From the NCBI GenBank assembly GCA_949299185.1, contig CASFZR010000011.1:1-63274 (forward strand): DNA of 63,274 nt, read 5' to 3'. Source of the stretch: an uncultured Spirochaetales bacterium. Lineage in GTDB: Bacteria > Spirochaetota > Spirochaetia > Sphaerochaetales > Sphaerochaetaceae. A program made the translations under genes and the position numbers. Below are positions 34,714 to 41,730 of this stretch, one piece after another (the first letter of the stretch is position 1; each line of letters starts with the position of its first letter). Below the pieces are notes generated by a model. It worked only from the letters and a program-made list of their open reading frames with translations. It was not told the DNA's origin and did no database searches.

Positions 34714-35498
34714 TAGCAACGGTAAGGGAGAGATGTCCTCTGGTACATGCGATCACGAACTACGTGACCGTGAATGATGTCGCCAATTCGATACTCGCGA
34801 TCGGCGCGTCCCCGATAATGTCCGATGATATCTCGGATGTGGAGGATATCGTATCGATCAGCCAGGCGCTGGTGATCAATATCGGGACGCTCAATGAGAG
34901 GACGGTCCGCTCGATGATAGCGGCAGGTCGTAAGGCAAATGAGCTTTCGATTCCAGTCGTACTGGATCCTGTAGGCGCCGGTGCCTCGGGATTCCGCAAC
35001 AGCACCGTGGATAGGCTCCTGGATTCCATAAGCTTCACGGTCATCCGTGGCAATCTCTCCGAGATGGCCTATATCGATGGCCAGGTCTCCGGCACGAAGG
35101 GCGTGGATTCATCCATGACGGAGAAGGACGCTGACCCTGTCGCTATCGCCACGTCGGTTGCTGACCGTACCGGCGCTGTCGCTGCCATCACCGGCCGCGT
35201 GGATACCGTGGTCAAGGATGGACGTGTCGCGAGGATCTCCTCCGGATGTGCCGCGATGGGACGCATAACAGGAACTGGCTGTATGCTCTCTGGTATCATC
35301 GGAGGCTTCGTGGGAACAGGGGAGGATCCGTTCATGGCTACCGCTGAGGCGATCGCCTCGATGGGAGCCGCAGGACTCATTGCCTATGAGAAGACCCGGA
35401 ACGTCGGAACCGGAAGCTTCCGCGTGGTACTGATCGATGCGCTGAGCATGATGGATGATGAGACGATCAAGGAGATGGGAAAGCTTGAGATCCTTTGA
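34710..35498 (+). CDS. thiM: Hydroxyethylthiazole kinase
   Basis: 262 residues. Family motifs: HAITNYVTVNDVANSILAIG at the N-terminus, PVVLDPVGAGASGFRN, and the catalytic TGTGCMLSGIIGGFVG. Phosphorylates the thiazole alcohol for coupling by ThiE. Overlaps tenA by 4 nt. Confidence 0.95.
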   Translation: MIATVRERCPLVHAITNYVTVNDVANSILAIGASPIMSDDISDVEDIVSISQALVINIGTLNERTVRSMIAAGRKANELSIPVVLDPVGAGASGFRNSTVDRLLDSISFTVIRGNLSEMAYIDGQVSGTKGVDSSMTEKDADPVAIATSVADRTGAVAAITGRVDTVVKDGRVARISSGCAAMGRITGTGCMLSGIIGGFVGTGEDPFMATAEAIASMGAAGLIAYEKTRNVGTGSFRVVLIDALSMMDDETIKEMGKLEIL

Positions 35499-36108
35499 TT
35501 ATACCCTCTATGTCTGCACGGACCGCCATCTCATGAGCAGCGCGACAGTGGAGGAGAGCGTCGAGAAGGCGATCAAGGGCGGCGCGGACATGATACAGCT
35601 CAGGGAGAAGGAGATAAGCGGTGCGGATTTCTACCATACCGCTGAGCGTGTCCACGCTATCACCCGCTCTTATGGCGTGCCTCTCATCATCAACGATCGC
35701 GTGGATATAGCGCTCTCGGTTGGAGCCGAGGGCGTCCATGTGGGACAGGAGGATATCCCGGCAGCTGCAGTGAGGCGGATAGTCGGGCCTGATGTCCTTC
35801 TTGGTGTATCCGCGTCCTCTGTCGAGGAGGCTGTGAAGGCTGAGCGTGATGGTGCTGACTATCTGGGAGTTGGAGCGATGAATCCCACCGCTACCAAGAC
35901 AGACGCGGACTCTGTCACGATCGATGAGCTGCGGCGTATCAGGGCCGCTGTCTCCATCCCCATCGTCATAATAGGCGGTATCAACATGTCTACTATCGAT
36001 CATTACAAGGGAATGGGAATCGATGGCATCGCCGTTGTCTCTGCCGTCGTCTCTGCGCCTGATGTCGAGGCCGCGGCAAGGGAGCTGAGGAGTGCATGGC
36101 TGAGGTAA
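35485..36108 (+). CDS. thiE: Thiamin-phosphate synthase
   Basis: About 207 residues from TTG 35485 (MRSFDYTLYVCTDR), which aligns with the usual ThiE start and has AAGGAG 10 nt upstream; ATG 35455 would add 10 residues inside thiM. Motifs: TDRHLMSSATVEESVEKAIK, QLREKEISGADF, PLIINDRVDIALSVGAEGVH, GVGAMNPTATKTDA and IGGINMSTI. Joins HMP-PP and thiazole phosphate to thiamin phosphate. Confidence 0.93.
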   Translation: MRSFDYTLYVCTDRHLMSSATVEESVEKAIKGGADMIQLREKEISGADFYHTAERVHAITRSYGVPLIINDRVDIALSVGAEGVHVGQEDIPAAAVRRIVGPDVLLGVSASSVEEAVKAERDGADYLGVGAMNPTATKTDADSVTIDELRRIRAAVSIPIVIIGGINMSTIDHYKGMGIDGIAVVSAVVSAPDVEAAARELRSAWLR

Positions 36109-36692
36109 GGGGCGCGATCTTCGATCTCGATGGGACGCTTCTCGACACGACCTCTCTCTGGGAGGATATCGACAGGGCGTTCTTCGAGTCCAGGGGATTG
36201 CCTTTCCCCGATGATTACATCGATGCGGTCTCCTCGATGAGCTTCGAGGAGGCTGCGCGCTATACGATAGGGCGCTTCTCCCTTCCCGATGAGCCTCGCT
36301 CGCTGATGGCTGAGTGGGATGATATGTCCCGCAGGGCCTATGGTACGATGGTGCGTCTCTTTCCAGGAGCAGAGGAATACCTCAGGAACCTCCGGAGCAA
36401 TGGGGTGAGGCTTGCCGTCGCTACGGACCTTGAGCGGGAGATCGCCATTTCGTCACTGCGTTCCAATGGCATCCTTGAGCTGTTTGACGCGGTCGTTACT
36501 ACGCGAGAGGCCGGCAGGGATAAGCGGAGCGCGGATGTCTTCCTGCTTGCCTCATCCCGCCTCTCGCTTCCTCCGTCATCCTGCATGGTCTATGAGGATC
36601 TCGAGAGCGCTGCCGGTGTGGCTTCGCATGCTGGATTCATGACTATGATGGCCTCGCGCTTCCATGAGGATTGCCTTTCCCTCGTCCGCTGA
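36096..36692 (+). CDS. HAD-family phosphatase, subfamily IA
   Basis: 198 residues. HAD motif I DLDGTLLDTTSLW (nucleophile Asp), motif II VATDLER, motif III Lys in RDKRSADV, motif IV VYEDLESAAGVASHAG; the cap insertion is after motif I. It overlaps thiE by 13 nt and is the last gene of the thiamin operon, where neither thiL nor a thiamin pyrophosphokinase is present. A role as thiamin-phosphate phosphatase is an inference from position. Confidence 0.8.
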   Translation: MAEVRGAIFDLDGTLLDTTSLWEDIDRAFFESRGLPFPDDYIDAVSSMSFEEAARYTIGRFSLPDEPRSLMAEWDDMSRRAYGTMVRLFPGAEEYLRNLRSNGVRLAVATDLEREIAISSLRSNGILELFDAVVTTREAGRDKRSADVFLLASSRLSLPPSSCMVYEDLESAAGVASHAGFMTMMASRFHEDCLSLVR

Positions 36693-36699
36693 CTATCCT
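36671..36699 (+). promoter_or_regulatory. Leaderless-type promoter before exported protein gene
   Basis: TTGCCT (36671-36676), 17-bp spacer, TATCCT (36694-36699), 8 nt, ATG 36708. Lies at the end of the HAD gene. Confidence 0.4.
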
Positions 36700-36707
36700 A
36701 ATGCCAT

Positions 36708-37400
36708 ATGAAGAAGATCATCGCGGCTGCATCTGCGGTCATGATACTGATTGCGATTGCCTTAGCCGTGTTCCTCTCGCGGCCTTCTGTCGCTTTTATC
36801 TCCTCTGATCTTCCTGATGGCCTTTCCCTGCCGCGGCCATCTGCCATTACCCCGTCATTCCGCCTGACGGGCAATGCCGCATCCGCTGATCTCGTGATCG
36901 TGATGCCTGAGTGTGCCGTGCCTGAAAGCGAGGGCTTCACGGTGCTGTTCGGGAGGAACCCGGAGGATGGGGAGACGCCGGATCTCGTGCTTATCCCGGA
37001 TGATGAGGCCATATGGGAGCTTGCTCTCTCAGATGGCGTCGAGTGCATCCTCTATGACGAGTCCATACAGCATGCGCGGGAGCTTGCTGATCACCTTCTC
37101 TCCCTCGATGATAACGCCTATGCCGTCAGGTATTCAGGCAGGGTGTCTGTGGCGAACTACGATCAGGTGATTTCCGAGATAGGGGATGCCGATACGATCC
37201 TCGCGCTCACTCCGACTACCTCCATGAGGATACTGAGGGCAGACGGGATTCCTTCCGTCATCCTCGATAGCCTCCATGCCGTGGCGCTGGAAAGCACGCC
37301 GTTCTCTGCCTCTGTCGGCGTCGACTGGGACGCTAGCGTGGAATCACTGCTGTCCGGTTCTCGCACCCTTAGTTACGCTCTCTTCCCTGCCAAGGACTGA
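36708..37400 (+). CDS. Exported or membrane-anchored protein of unknown function
   Basis: 230 residues. N-terminal hydrophobic segment (AASAVMILIAIALAVFLS, residues 7-24) acts as signal or anchor; no lipobox cysteine. The rest reads as an alpha/beta domain with a hydrophobic strand before Asp/Pro (DLVIVMPECAV, DLVLIPDDEAI, ECILYDES), faintly like periplasmic sugar-binding folds. No family recognised. It follows the thiamin operon but has its own likely promoter, and overlaps tatD on the opposite strand by 57 bp tail to tail. Confidence 0.65.
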   Translation: MKKIIAAASAVMILIAIALAVFLSRPSVAFISSDLPDGLSLPRPSAITPSFRLTGNAASADLVIVMPECAVPESEGFTVLFGRNPEDGETPDLVLIPDDEAIWELALSDGVECILYDESIQHARELADHLLSLDDNAYAVRYSGRVSVANYDQVISEIGDADTILALTPTTSMRILRADGIPSVILDSLHAVALESTPFSASVGVDWDASVESLLSGSRTLSYALFPAKD

Positions 37401-38135
37401 GATAAGGTTCTCCCTGACTTTCTCCTTCAGCCATTCCCTGTCCTCTCCTCTCAGATCCGCAAGGAAGGAGAGGGTGTATTCGGTGTATTCCGGGCATGAT
37501 GGACGGCCTCTCATCGGTATTGGGGCAAGATAGGGGGAATCGGTCTCTATGAGGATTCTCTCTGCCGGTACGATCCTCGCGCTTTCACGGATGATCTCAT
37601 TGGCCTTGTATGTCACATTCCCTGCAAACGATACGTAGAGCCCCTTATCGAGGGCGAGCCTTGCGATGTCTGGGCCTGAGGAGAAGCAGTGCATGATGGC
37701 CCGGCATCTGAAGGAGGGGGAGGATAGGGCTTCCGCTATCTCCTCATCGGCCTCCCTCGTGTGTATGATCAGCGGTACGGAGAGTGTGGAGGCAAGCTCT
37801 GCCTGGGCCATGAACAGCTCCATCGCGCTCTTCCTGTCGCCATAACCCCAGTGGTTATCGAAGCCGCATTCCCCGATGGCGTCCGCTCCATATGCTTCTA
37901 TATCAGCCATCATGCGCTTTATCTCCGCATCAGGACCCGTATAATCCTCATCCGCGAGCCTCCAAGGACCGGATCCTGCTGACATGAAGATCGTCGGGCT
38001 TGCGGGAAGGACCTTGAGCCTCTCCTCATAGTCACCCGGATCTGTTCCCACGTCGATTCCTATAAGGTCATCGTGAAGTCCCGTGATTCCCTTCCTCGCC
38101 ATGGATAGCGCGTGGAAATGGCTGTCGATCGTCAT
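37344..38135 (-). CDS. tatD: TatD-family metal-dependent deoxyribonuclease
   Basis: 263 residues. TIM-barrel metallohydrolase motifs: MTIDSHFHALS, AIGECGFDNHW (metal Glu), VPLIIHTREAD, AIMHCFSSGP and ILIETDSPYLAP. Likely 3'-5' DNA exonuclease. Start overlaps the stop of the upstream GNAT gene (ATGA-type), so both are co-transcribed. Confidence 0.92.
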   Translation of the reverse strand: MTIDSHFHALSMARKGITGLHDDLIGIDVGTDPGDYEERLKVLPASPTIFMSAGSGPWRLADEDYTGPDAEIKRMMADIEAYGADAIGECGFDNHWGYGDRKSAMELFMAQAELASTLSVPLIIHTREADEEIAEALSSPSFRCRAIMHCFSSGPDIARLALDKGLYVSFAGNVTYKANEIIRESARIVPAERILIETDSPYLAPIPMRGRPSCPEYTEYTLSFLADLRGEDREWLKEKVRENLISVLGREESVTKGARTGQQ

Positions 38136-38620
38136 ATGCGCTTCTCCATGTATGCCACGGACCAGAGCCTGCCGAGCTTCTCCCCGCAGTCCGTGAGGAT
38201 GCCTGCGATCGCATATCCCATCTTCTTGTGGAACTCCACGCTGCCGAATCCGGGGTAGGTCACGAGCGCATAGAGGTTGTGGACGCCGGTTCCTCCAAGG
38301 CGTCTCTCAAGCTCCTGGTAGAGGCTCCGTCCTATGCCCTGTCCCTTCTCTTTCCTGTCGAGATAGATGGTGACCTCGGCGCTGCGCCTGTATGCGGCCC
38401 TCTCATGGAAGCGGTGCGCGTACGCGTATCCGAGTATCCTATCCCCGTCTGTGGCGACTAGGTATGGATATTCCTCCGATATCCCCAGCCAGCGGCGTTC
38501 CATCGCCTCTGCAGAGGGGGCCTCCTCCTCGAAGGAGATCGGGGTTTCCCTTACGTAGTATGAGTATATCGAGGCAATCTGGACCATGTCCGAGGCTTCT
38601 GCATCCCTTATTTCCATCAT
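38132..38620 (-). CDS. GNAT acetyltransferase, phosphinothricin-acetyltransferase-like
   Basis: 162 residues from ATG 38620 (MMEIRDAEASDM); the frame goes upstream to 38665 but GGCGGAG lies just before 38620. Family motifs: IASIYSYYVRETPISFEE, YAYAHRFHERAAYRRSAEVT, and the acetyl-CoA loop KEKGQGIGRSLYQELERRL. Probably N-acetylates an amino acid or analogue; the real substrate is unknown. Confidence 0.88.
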   Translation of the reverse strand: MMEIRDAEASDMVQIASIYSYYVRETPISFEEEAPSAEAMERRWLGISEEYPYLVATDGDRILGYAYAHRFHERAAYRRSAEVTIYLDRKEKGQGIGRSLYQELERRLGGTGVHNLYALVTYPGFGSVEFHKKMGYAIAGILTDCGEKLGRLWSVAYMEKRI

Positions 38621-38656
38621 TTTCTCCGCCCTGATGATAACAGAGCGAGAAAGTAT

Positions 38657-38685
38657 TTGCATCAATCGCTACATTTCTTCATAAT
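38657..38685 (+). promoter_or_regulatory. Promoter of the FAD dehydrogenase gene
   Basis: TTGCAT (38657-38662), 17-bp spacer, CATAAT (38680-38685), short leader with GGGAGG (38691-38696). Confidence 0.55.
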
Positions 38686-38701
38686 CAGCAGGGAGGACTT
38701 A

Positions 38702-39985
38702 ATGGACAGATACGACGTAGTCATCGTAGGAACGGGCCCTGCTGGCATGGGAGCGGCGTTTTCCCTGCTTGAGAAGAAGAAGGATATCTCCATCCTCATG
38801 ATCGATAAGGCACCGGTATCAACCGGAGGCATGAGGAACGACTGCAAGATGAACTTCACGTATCCTATCGGCTTCCCGTTCGAGTACTGGAGCGAGGATG
38901 TCGCCGACAGGTATCTGGAGGAGGTAAAGGCCTTCCTTAAGCCCGATATCCTCCCGAAGTCCAATATCTCGACGTATCAGTCAAGGGCAGAGAAGCTCGG
39001 ATGCTCCCTTCTGGAGATCCAGCAGACGCACCTCGGCACCGATGGCGGACTGCGCCTGATACAGCGCCTGATGACGGAGCTTCGTGATAAGGGCGTGGAT
39101 ATCTCCCTGAAGGAGGAGATGCTCTCTATCAACAACGAGCAGCGCTTTATCACCACGGATCTTCGTGAGATCGGATACAAGACGATCCTCATAGCACCAG
39201 GACGCCATGGCTTCCATTTCCTGCAGGACGTGATGCAGCAGCTTGGCGTGAGGTATATGGATAACATCCTCGATGTGGGTATCCGCGTGGAGACGAGGAT
39301 CGAGCATTATCCTATAGTCCGTGACTACTACGATCCTAAGTTCTACTTCCCTGAGAAGGTCCGTACTTTCTGCACCAACAGCGGCAACGCCCATGTCGTG
39401 AAGGAGAAGTACGTAACTGCGCGCGGCGATGTGTGGTACAGCGTCAACGGCCATGCATACGCGGCTGACGAGTCCAGAAACAACGGGCTTGTGAACTTCG
39501 CCATCCTCAAGACGGTACGCTTCACCGAGCCTCTTGCCTCCGGTCAGGAGTTCGCAGAGCATCTCGGCGTGATGGCTGCCCTGATGGGCGGCGGCAAGCC
39601 TCTGATGCAGAGGGTGGGGGACTTCCGCATGGGTAAGCGCTCCAAGGTCTCTACCTTCAATGATGACCTCTATGACTTCCAGCCCTCGCTGAAGGACTGC
39701 TGTCCCTCTGATATCTCGCTGGCGATGCCTTCGAAGATCCTCAGGTATATCTGGTCCGGCATGAAGAAGCTCGATACGATAATCCCTGGCATCCTTCATC
39801 CATCGACGATCATGTACTATCCTGAGATCAAGCTCTACGCTAACAAGCCGGAGTACAAGGATGAGCATTTCCAGGTCGTGGAGAGCGTTTTCTTCGCTGG
39901 AGACGGCGCGGGTACCAGCCGTGGCATAACAGGCGCATGGGCCTCTGGCATCAGGGCGTCCGAAGGCATGGTGGAGTATCTCTGA
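38702..39985 (+). CDS. FAD-dependent dehydrogenase (COG2509 type)
   Basis: 427 residues from ATG 38702, which has GGGAGG upstream and directly precedes the Rossmann motif VVIVGTGPAGMGAAFSLLEK; in-frame start 38657 lies in the -35. Typical of the COG2509 uncharacterised FAD proteins: TGGMRNDCKMNFTYP after the FAD site, a central YVTARGDVWYSVNGHAYAADE, and C-terminal FFAGDGAGTSRGITGAWASG. Cytoplasmic; substrate unknown, suggested relation to geranylgeranyl reductase-like folds. Confidence 0.85.
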   Translation: MDRYDVVIVGTGPAGMGAAFSLLEKKKDISILMIDKAPVSTGGMRNDCKMNFTYPIGFPFEYWSEDVADRYLEEVKAFLKPDILPKSNISTYQSRAEKLGCSLLEIQQTHLGTDGGLRLIQRLMTELRDKGVDISLKEEMLSINNEQRFITTDLREIGYKTILIAPGRHGFHFLQDVMQQLGVRYMDNILDVGIRVETRIEHYPIVRDYYDPKFYFPEKVRTFCTNSGNAHVVKEKYVTARGDVWYSVNGHAYAADESRNNGLVNFAILKTVRFTEPLASGQEFAEHLGVMAALMGGGKPLMQRVGDFRMGKRSKVSTFNDDLYDFQPSLKDCCPSDISLAMPSKILRYIWSGMKKLDTIIPGILHPSTIMYYPEIKLYANKPEYKDEHFQVVESVFFAGDGAGTSRGITGAWASGIRASEGMVEYL

Positions 39986-39991
39986 TACAAA

Positions 39992-40020
39992 TTGACTAAT
40001 GCTCAGGATGTGGTGATAAT
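39992..40020 (+). promoter_or_regulatory. Strong promoter for a short RNA opposite the toxin-like gene
   Basis: TTGACT (39992-39997), 17-bp spacer, GATAAT (40015-40020), predicted start near 40027. No open frame with a ribosome-binding site follows, which points to an RNA product. Confidence 0.65.
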
Positions 40021-40026
40021 ATATAC

Positions 40027-40120
40027 GAAGGGTGCCGTAGCAAGCGGCGTCCCATGGAATCTTTTATAAGCGAGGACCGCTAATAAGCTTTTCCTAGGGC
40101 TTAGCGGTCATTGCTTTTCA
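40027..40120 (+). ncRNA. Candidate antisense RNA (antitoxin of a type I pair)
   Basis: From the promoter above. A 5' hairpin (GGGTGCCG/CGGCGTCCC, 40030-40053) and a 3' hairpin GACCGCTAA/TTAGCGGTC (40075-40083 with 40101-40109), followed by ATTGCTTTTC, would give an RNA of about 90-95 nt. Its last ~20 nt are complementary to the 3' end of the toxin-like gene on the other strand. Boundaries are inferred. Confidence 0.45.
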
Positions 40121-40181
40121 ATGCGGCTATTACTATTCCGATGATCGTCAACACAACCATGAGAATCTCGTAGTCAGTCAT
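40101..40181 (-). CDS. 26-residue hydrophobic peptide, holin-like type I toxin candidate
   Basis: Minus-strand ATG at 40181 with a strong ribosome-binding site AAGGAGG (40189-40195). The product begins MTDYEILMVVLTIIGIVIAA and ends LKSNDR: a short acidic N-terminus, one membrane helix and a charged tail, the layout of putative holin-like toxins (Hol_Tox/TxpA/BsrG-like). Transcription from TAGCCA-17-TATAGT (40299-40327), so the mRNA has a ~110-nt structured leader. The stop codon is inside the hairpin shared with the opposing RNA. The family match is by pattern only. Confidence 0.65.
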   Translation of the reverse strand: MTDYEILMVVLTIIGIVIAALKSNDR

Positions 40182-40298
40182 CGCGCACCTCCTTCTCCTC
40201 ACTTAGCCCTGAGAATGGGCGATCATGAACGATGGGAGGATTGCAGCAACCCTCCCGGGGAGGGACAACCGCTTGCCGTGCTTTCGGCACCTGCAGGT

Positions 40299-40327
40299 AC
40301 TATAGCACCAAAAGGTGTAAATGGCTA
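40299..40327 (-). promoter_or_regulatory. Promoter of the toxin-like mRNA
   Basis: Minus strand: TAGCCA, 17-bp spacer, TATAGT. Downstream leader folds: GTGC-TTTC-GGCAC-type and CCCTCC-CGGG-GAGGG hairpins at 40237-40292, which could delay translation until processing. Confidence 0.5.
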
Positions 40328-40393
40328 GTTTGATCTTTACCTTTTAGGTTGACTGTGGTCAACGATGAATATCATCACAATCAGGCTGGATGA

Positions 40394-40477
40394 TTGCCCA
40401 GGACGGGACTTGAACCCGTACGGCCAAAGGCCAAAGGATTTTAAGTCCTTTGTGTCTACCGATTTCACCACCTGGGC
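40394..40477 (-). tRNA. tRNA-Leu (anticodon UAA)
   Basis: 84-nt gene. Acceptor stem GCCCAGG/CCTGGGC with discriminator A, D arm TGGTGAAATCGGTAGACAC, anticodon stem AAGGA/TCCTT with loop CTTAAAA, long class II variable arm (TGGCCTTTGGCCG), T arm ACGGG-TTCAAGT-CCCGT. The CCA end is not encoded (ATC follows), so it needs RNase Z and CCA addition. Promoter TTCACC-17-AATAAT lies at 40488-40516. Confidence 0.97.
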
Positions 40478-40487
40478 ATGTTAAGGT

Positions 40488-40516
40488 ATTATTGCACAGA
40501 AACAGGATGTGGTGAA
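40488..40516 (-). promoter_or_regulatory. Promoter of tRNA-Leu
   Basis: Minus strand TTCACC, 17-bp spacer, AATAAT; the predicted start is a few nt before the mature tRNA 5' end. Confidence 0.45.
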
Positions 40517-40592
40517 GTATCTGCGCTCTAGGTATCCTGTGCTTTAAACGCAATGATTGATATCGATGCTGATTAGTCCAATCGTCTTATAA

Positions 40593-40817
40593 GTCTTTGA
40601 AAGAGATTTAGAATTCTTGGATCATTCTGCCAGCTATAATCAGGTAGCATATAGTCTGAAGGACGCGGATGGAAGCATCCTTGCAAGGGAACTCAGGCCG
40701 CTCCTTTCGATAAAGGTTCATAATCCGAAGTTTCTCCTTACCATGGATTACGGCCCTGTGGTAAATCATGATGGCATACGGCAGGTAAATGTGCTTGACT
40801 GGCTCCTTGGTAAATAG
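40593..40817 (+). pseudogene. C-terminal remnant of a DUF4143-type AAA ATPase
   Basis: The open frame without start codon reads YNQVAYSLKDADGSILAREL, then LRPLLSIKVHNPKFLLTMDY and GIRQVNVLDWLLGK. This is the characteristic last ~65 residues of ATP-binding DUF4143 proteins (nuclease-like fold, ending in IDFLL/LDWLL). No ATPase core is present upstream; a stop lies at 40590-40592 and tRNA-Leu begins soon after. Interpreted as the surviving 3' end of a deleted gene beside a tRNA. Confidence 0.7.
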
Positions 40818-40834
40818 CATTTCCATGGTATGAT
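40807..40834 (+). promoter_or_regulatory. Leaderless-type promoter of the 40840 gene
   Basis: TTGGTA (40807-40812), 16-bp spacer, TATGAT (40829-40834), AAGCC, ATG 40840. Confidence 0.55.
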
Positions 40835-40839
40835 AAGCC

Positions 40840-41493
40840 ATGAGAAGATTGCTTATAACATTATTGGTGGTAGTTGTTGCTGTTTCCTCGCTCTCTGCTG
40901 TTTCCAAGGATGGCATGGAGGCATATGAGGTAGGAAGGGCGTTCGTTTCCGCCCTTGTCGCACAGGACTCGGATAGCACTTCGGAAGGATTCTCGGCATC
41001 GATTGCCTCTATGAGGCCTGCCTGGGATGAGCCATTCTATCTTGATTACGTTGATGCCATGGTCAGTGATGGCGTATTGCCTGCGGATGCTGCCGTGTTT
41101 TATAGGAGCAATGATCTTTATCGCAGGATAGAGGTGGAGGATTACTCTGGAAGGCTCTACGTCGCGCCTATGAAGGATAGGGGATTCTCCTGGTTCGATA
41201 TCAAGGGAGAGGATTATAAGGTGATGTATTCTTCCTGGGGTGAGATCGTGGAGTATGAGCTTGATGGCAGGATCACCGCTCTTATCTATGCCGACGCATC
41301 AGGCGTTATCCATATCATCATCGATACCTACGACCTTGAGACGGGTGGTAGGGATATCGGAGACTCCTCCATATCCGTTCTCTTCGATGCAGCCAGCGGC
41401 AATGCATCGGTCATCTACGATGGCAGGGAGCTTCCGATGGAAGACCTCATGGCCATCAGCCCTGTGATCGAAGCTGCATACAAGGTTCTCTGA
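40840..41493 (+). CDS. Exported protein of unknown function
   Basis: 217 residues. Signal peptide MRRLLITLLVVVVAVSSLSA, then a mature domain of alternating beta strands with no cysteine. No family recognised. The protein is acidic and lacks membrane segments after the leader, so periplasmic or surface location is likely. No ribosome-binding site; ATG is 5 nt from the -10. A perfect-stem hairpin follows the stop. Confidence 0.7.
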   Translation: MRRLLITLLVVVVAVSSLSAVSKDGMEAYEVGRAFVSALVAQDSDSTSEGFSASIASMRPAWDEPFYLDYVDAMVSDGVLPADAAVFYRSNDLYRRIEVEDYSGRLYVAPMKDRGFSWFDIKGEDYKVMYSSWGEIVEYELDGRITALIYADASGVIHIIIDTYDLETGGRDIGDSSISVLFDAASGNASVIYDGRELPMEDLMAISPVIEAAYKVL

Positions 41494-41500
41494 CAAGTCC

Positions 41501-41532
41501 GGTGGATTGCCTGACATAAGGGTAATCCACCA
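41501..41532 (+). terminator. Hairpin after the 40840 gene
   Basis: GGTGGATTGCC pairs with GGGTAATCCACC around TGACATAA: eight perfect outer pairs and two inner G-C pairs. Followed by A-rich, not U-rich, sequence. Confidence 0.5.
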
Positions 41533-41666
41533 TAAATCAAAACATAACACCTTACGCGTAAATTCGTTACATCATGTCTGATAAATTCTTATAATTGCTT
41601 ATATCCAACAGAAATAATAATCATTAATAGCAAAAGAACAAAATCATCAAAAGCATAAAAAACCTC

Positions 41667-41696
41667 TTGACAATCTGCTACGGGGGGGGGTAGGCT
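41667..41696 (+). promoter_or_regulatory. Promoter with a G9 tract in its spacer (candidate phase-variable)
   Basis: TTGACA (41667-41672) and TAGGCT (41691-41696) are separated by 18 bp whose last nine bases are G (41682-41690). Loss of one G would give the optimal 17-bp spacing. The gap 41533-41666 is AT-rich and holds no gene. GGAGG at 41716-41720 is the ribosome-binding site for ATG 41731. Confidence 0.6.
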
Positions 41697-41730
41697 AATG
41701 ACAGCATAAAATTTCGGAGGATTTTTTACT

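Noticed and set aside
40608..40979. Minus-strand 123-residue frame
   Set aside because: It lies antisense to the ATPase relic and the start of the exported-protein gene, with no ribosome-binding site or family resemblance.
41240..41467. Additional small + strand gene in another frame
   Set aside because: Internal to the exported-protein gene with no ribosome-binding site; a shadow frame.
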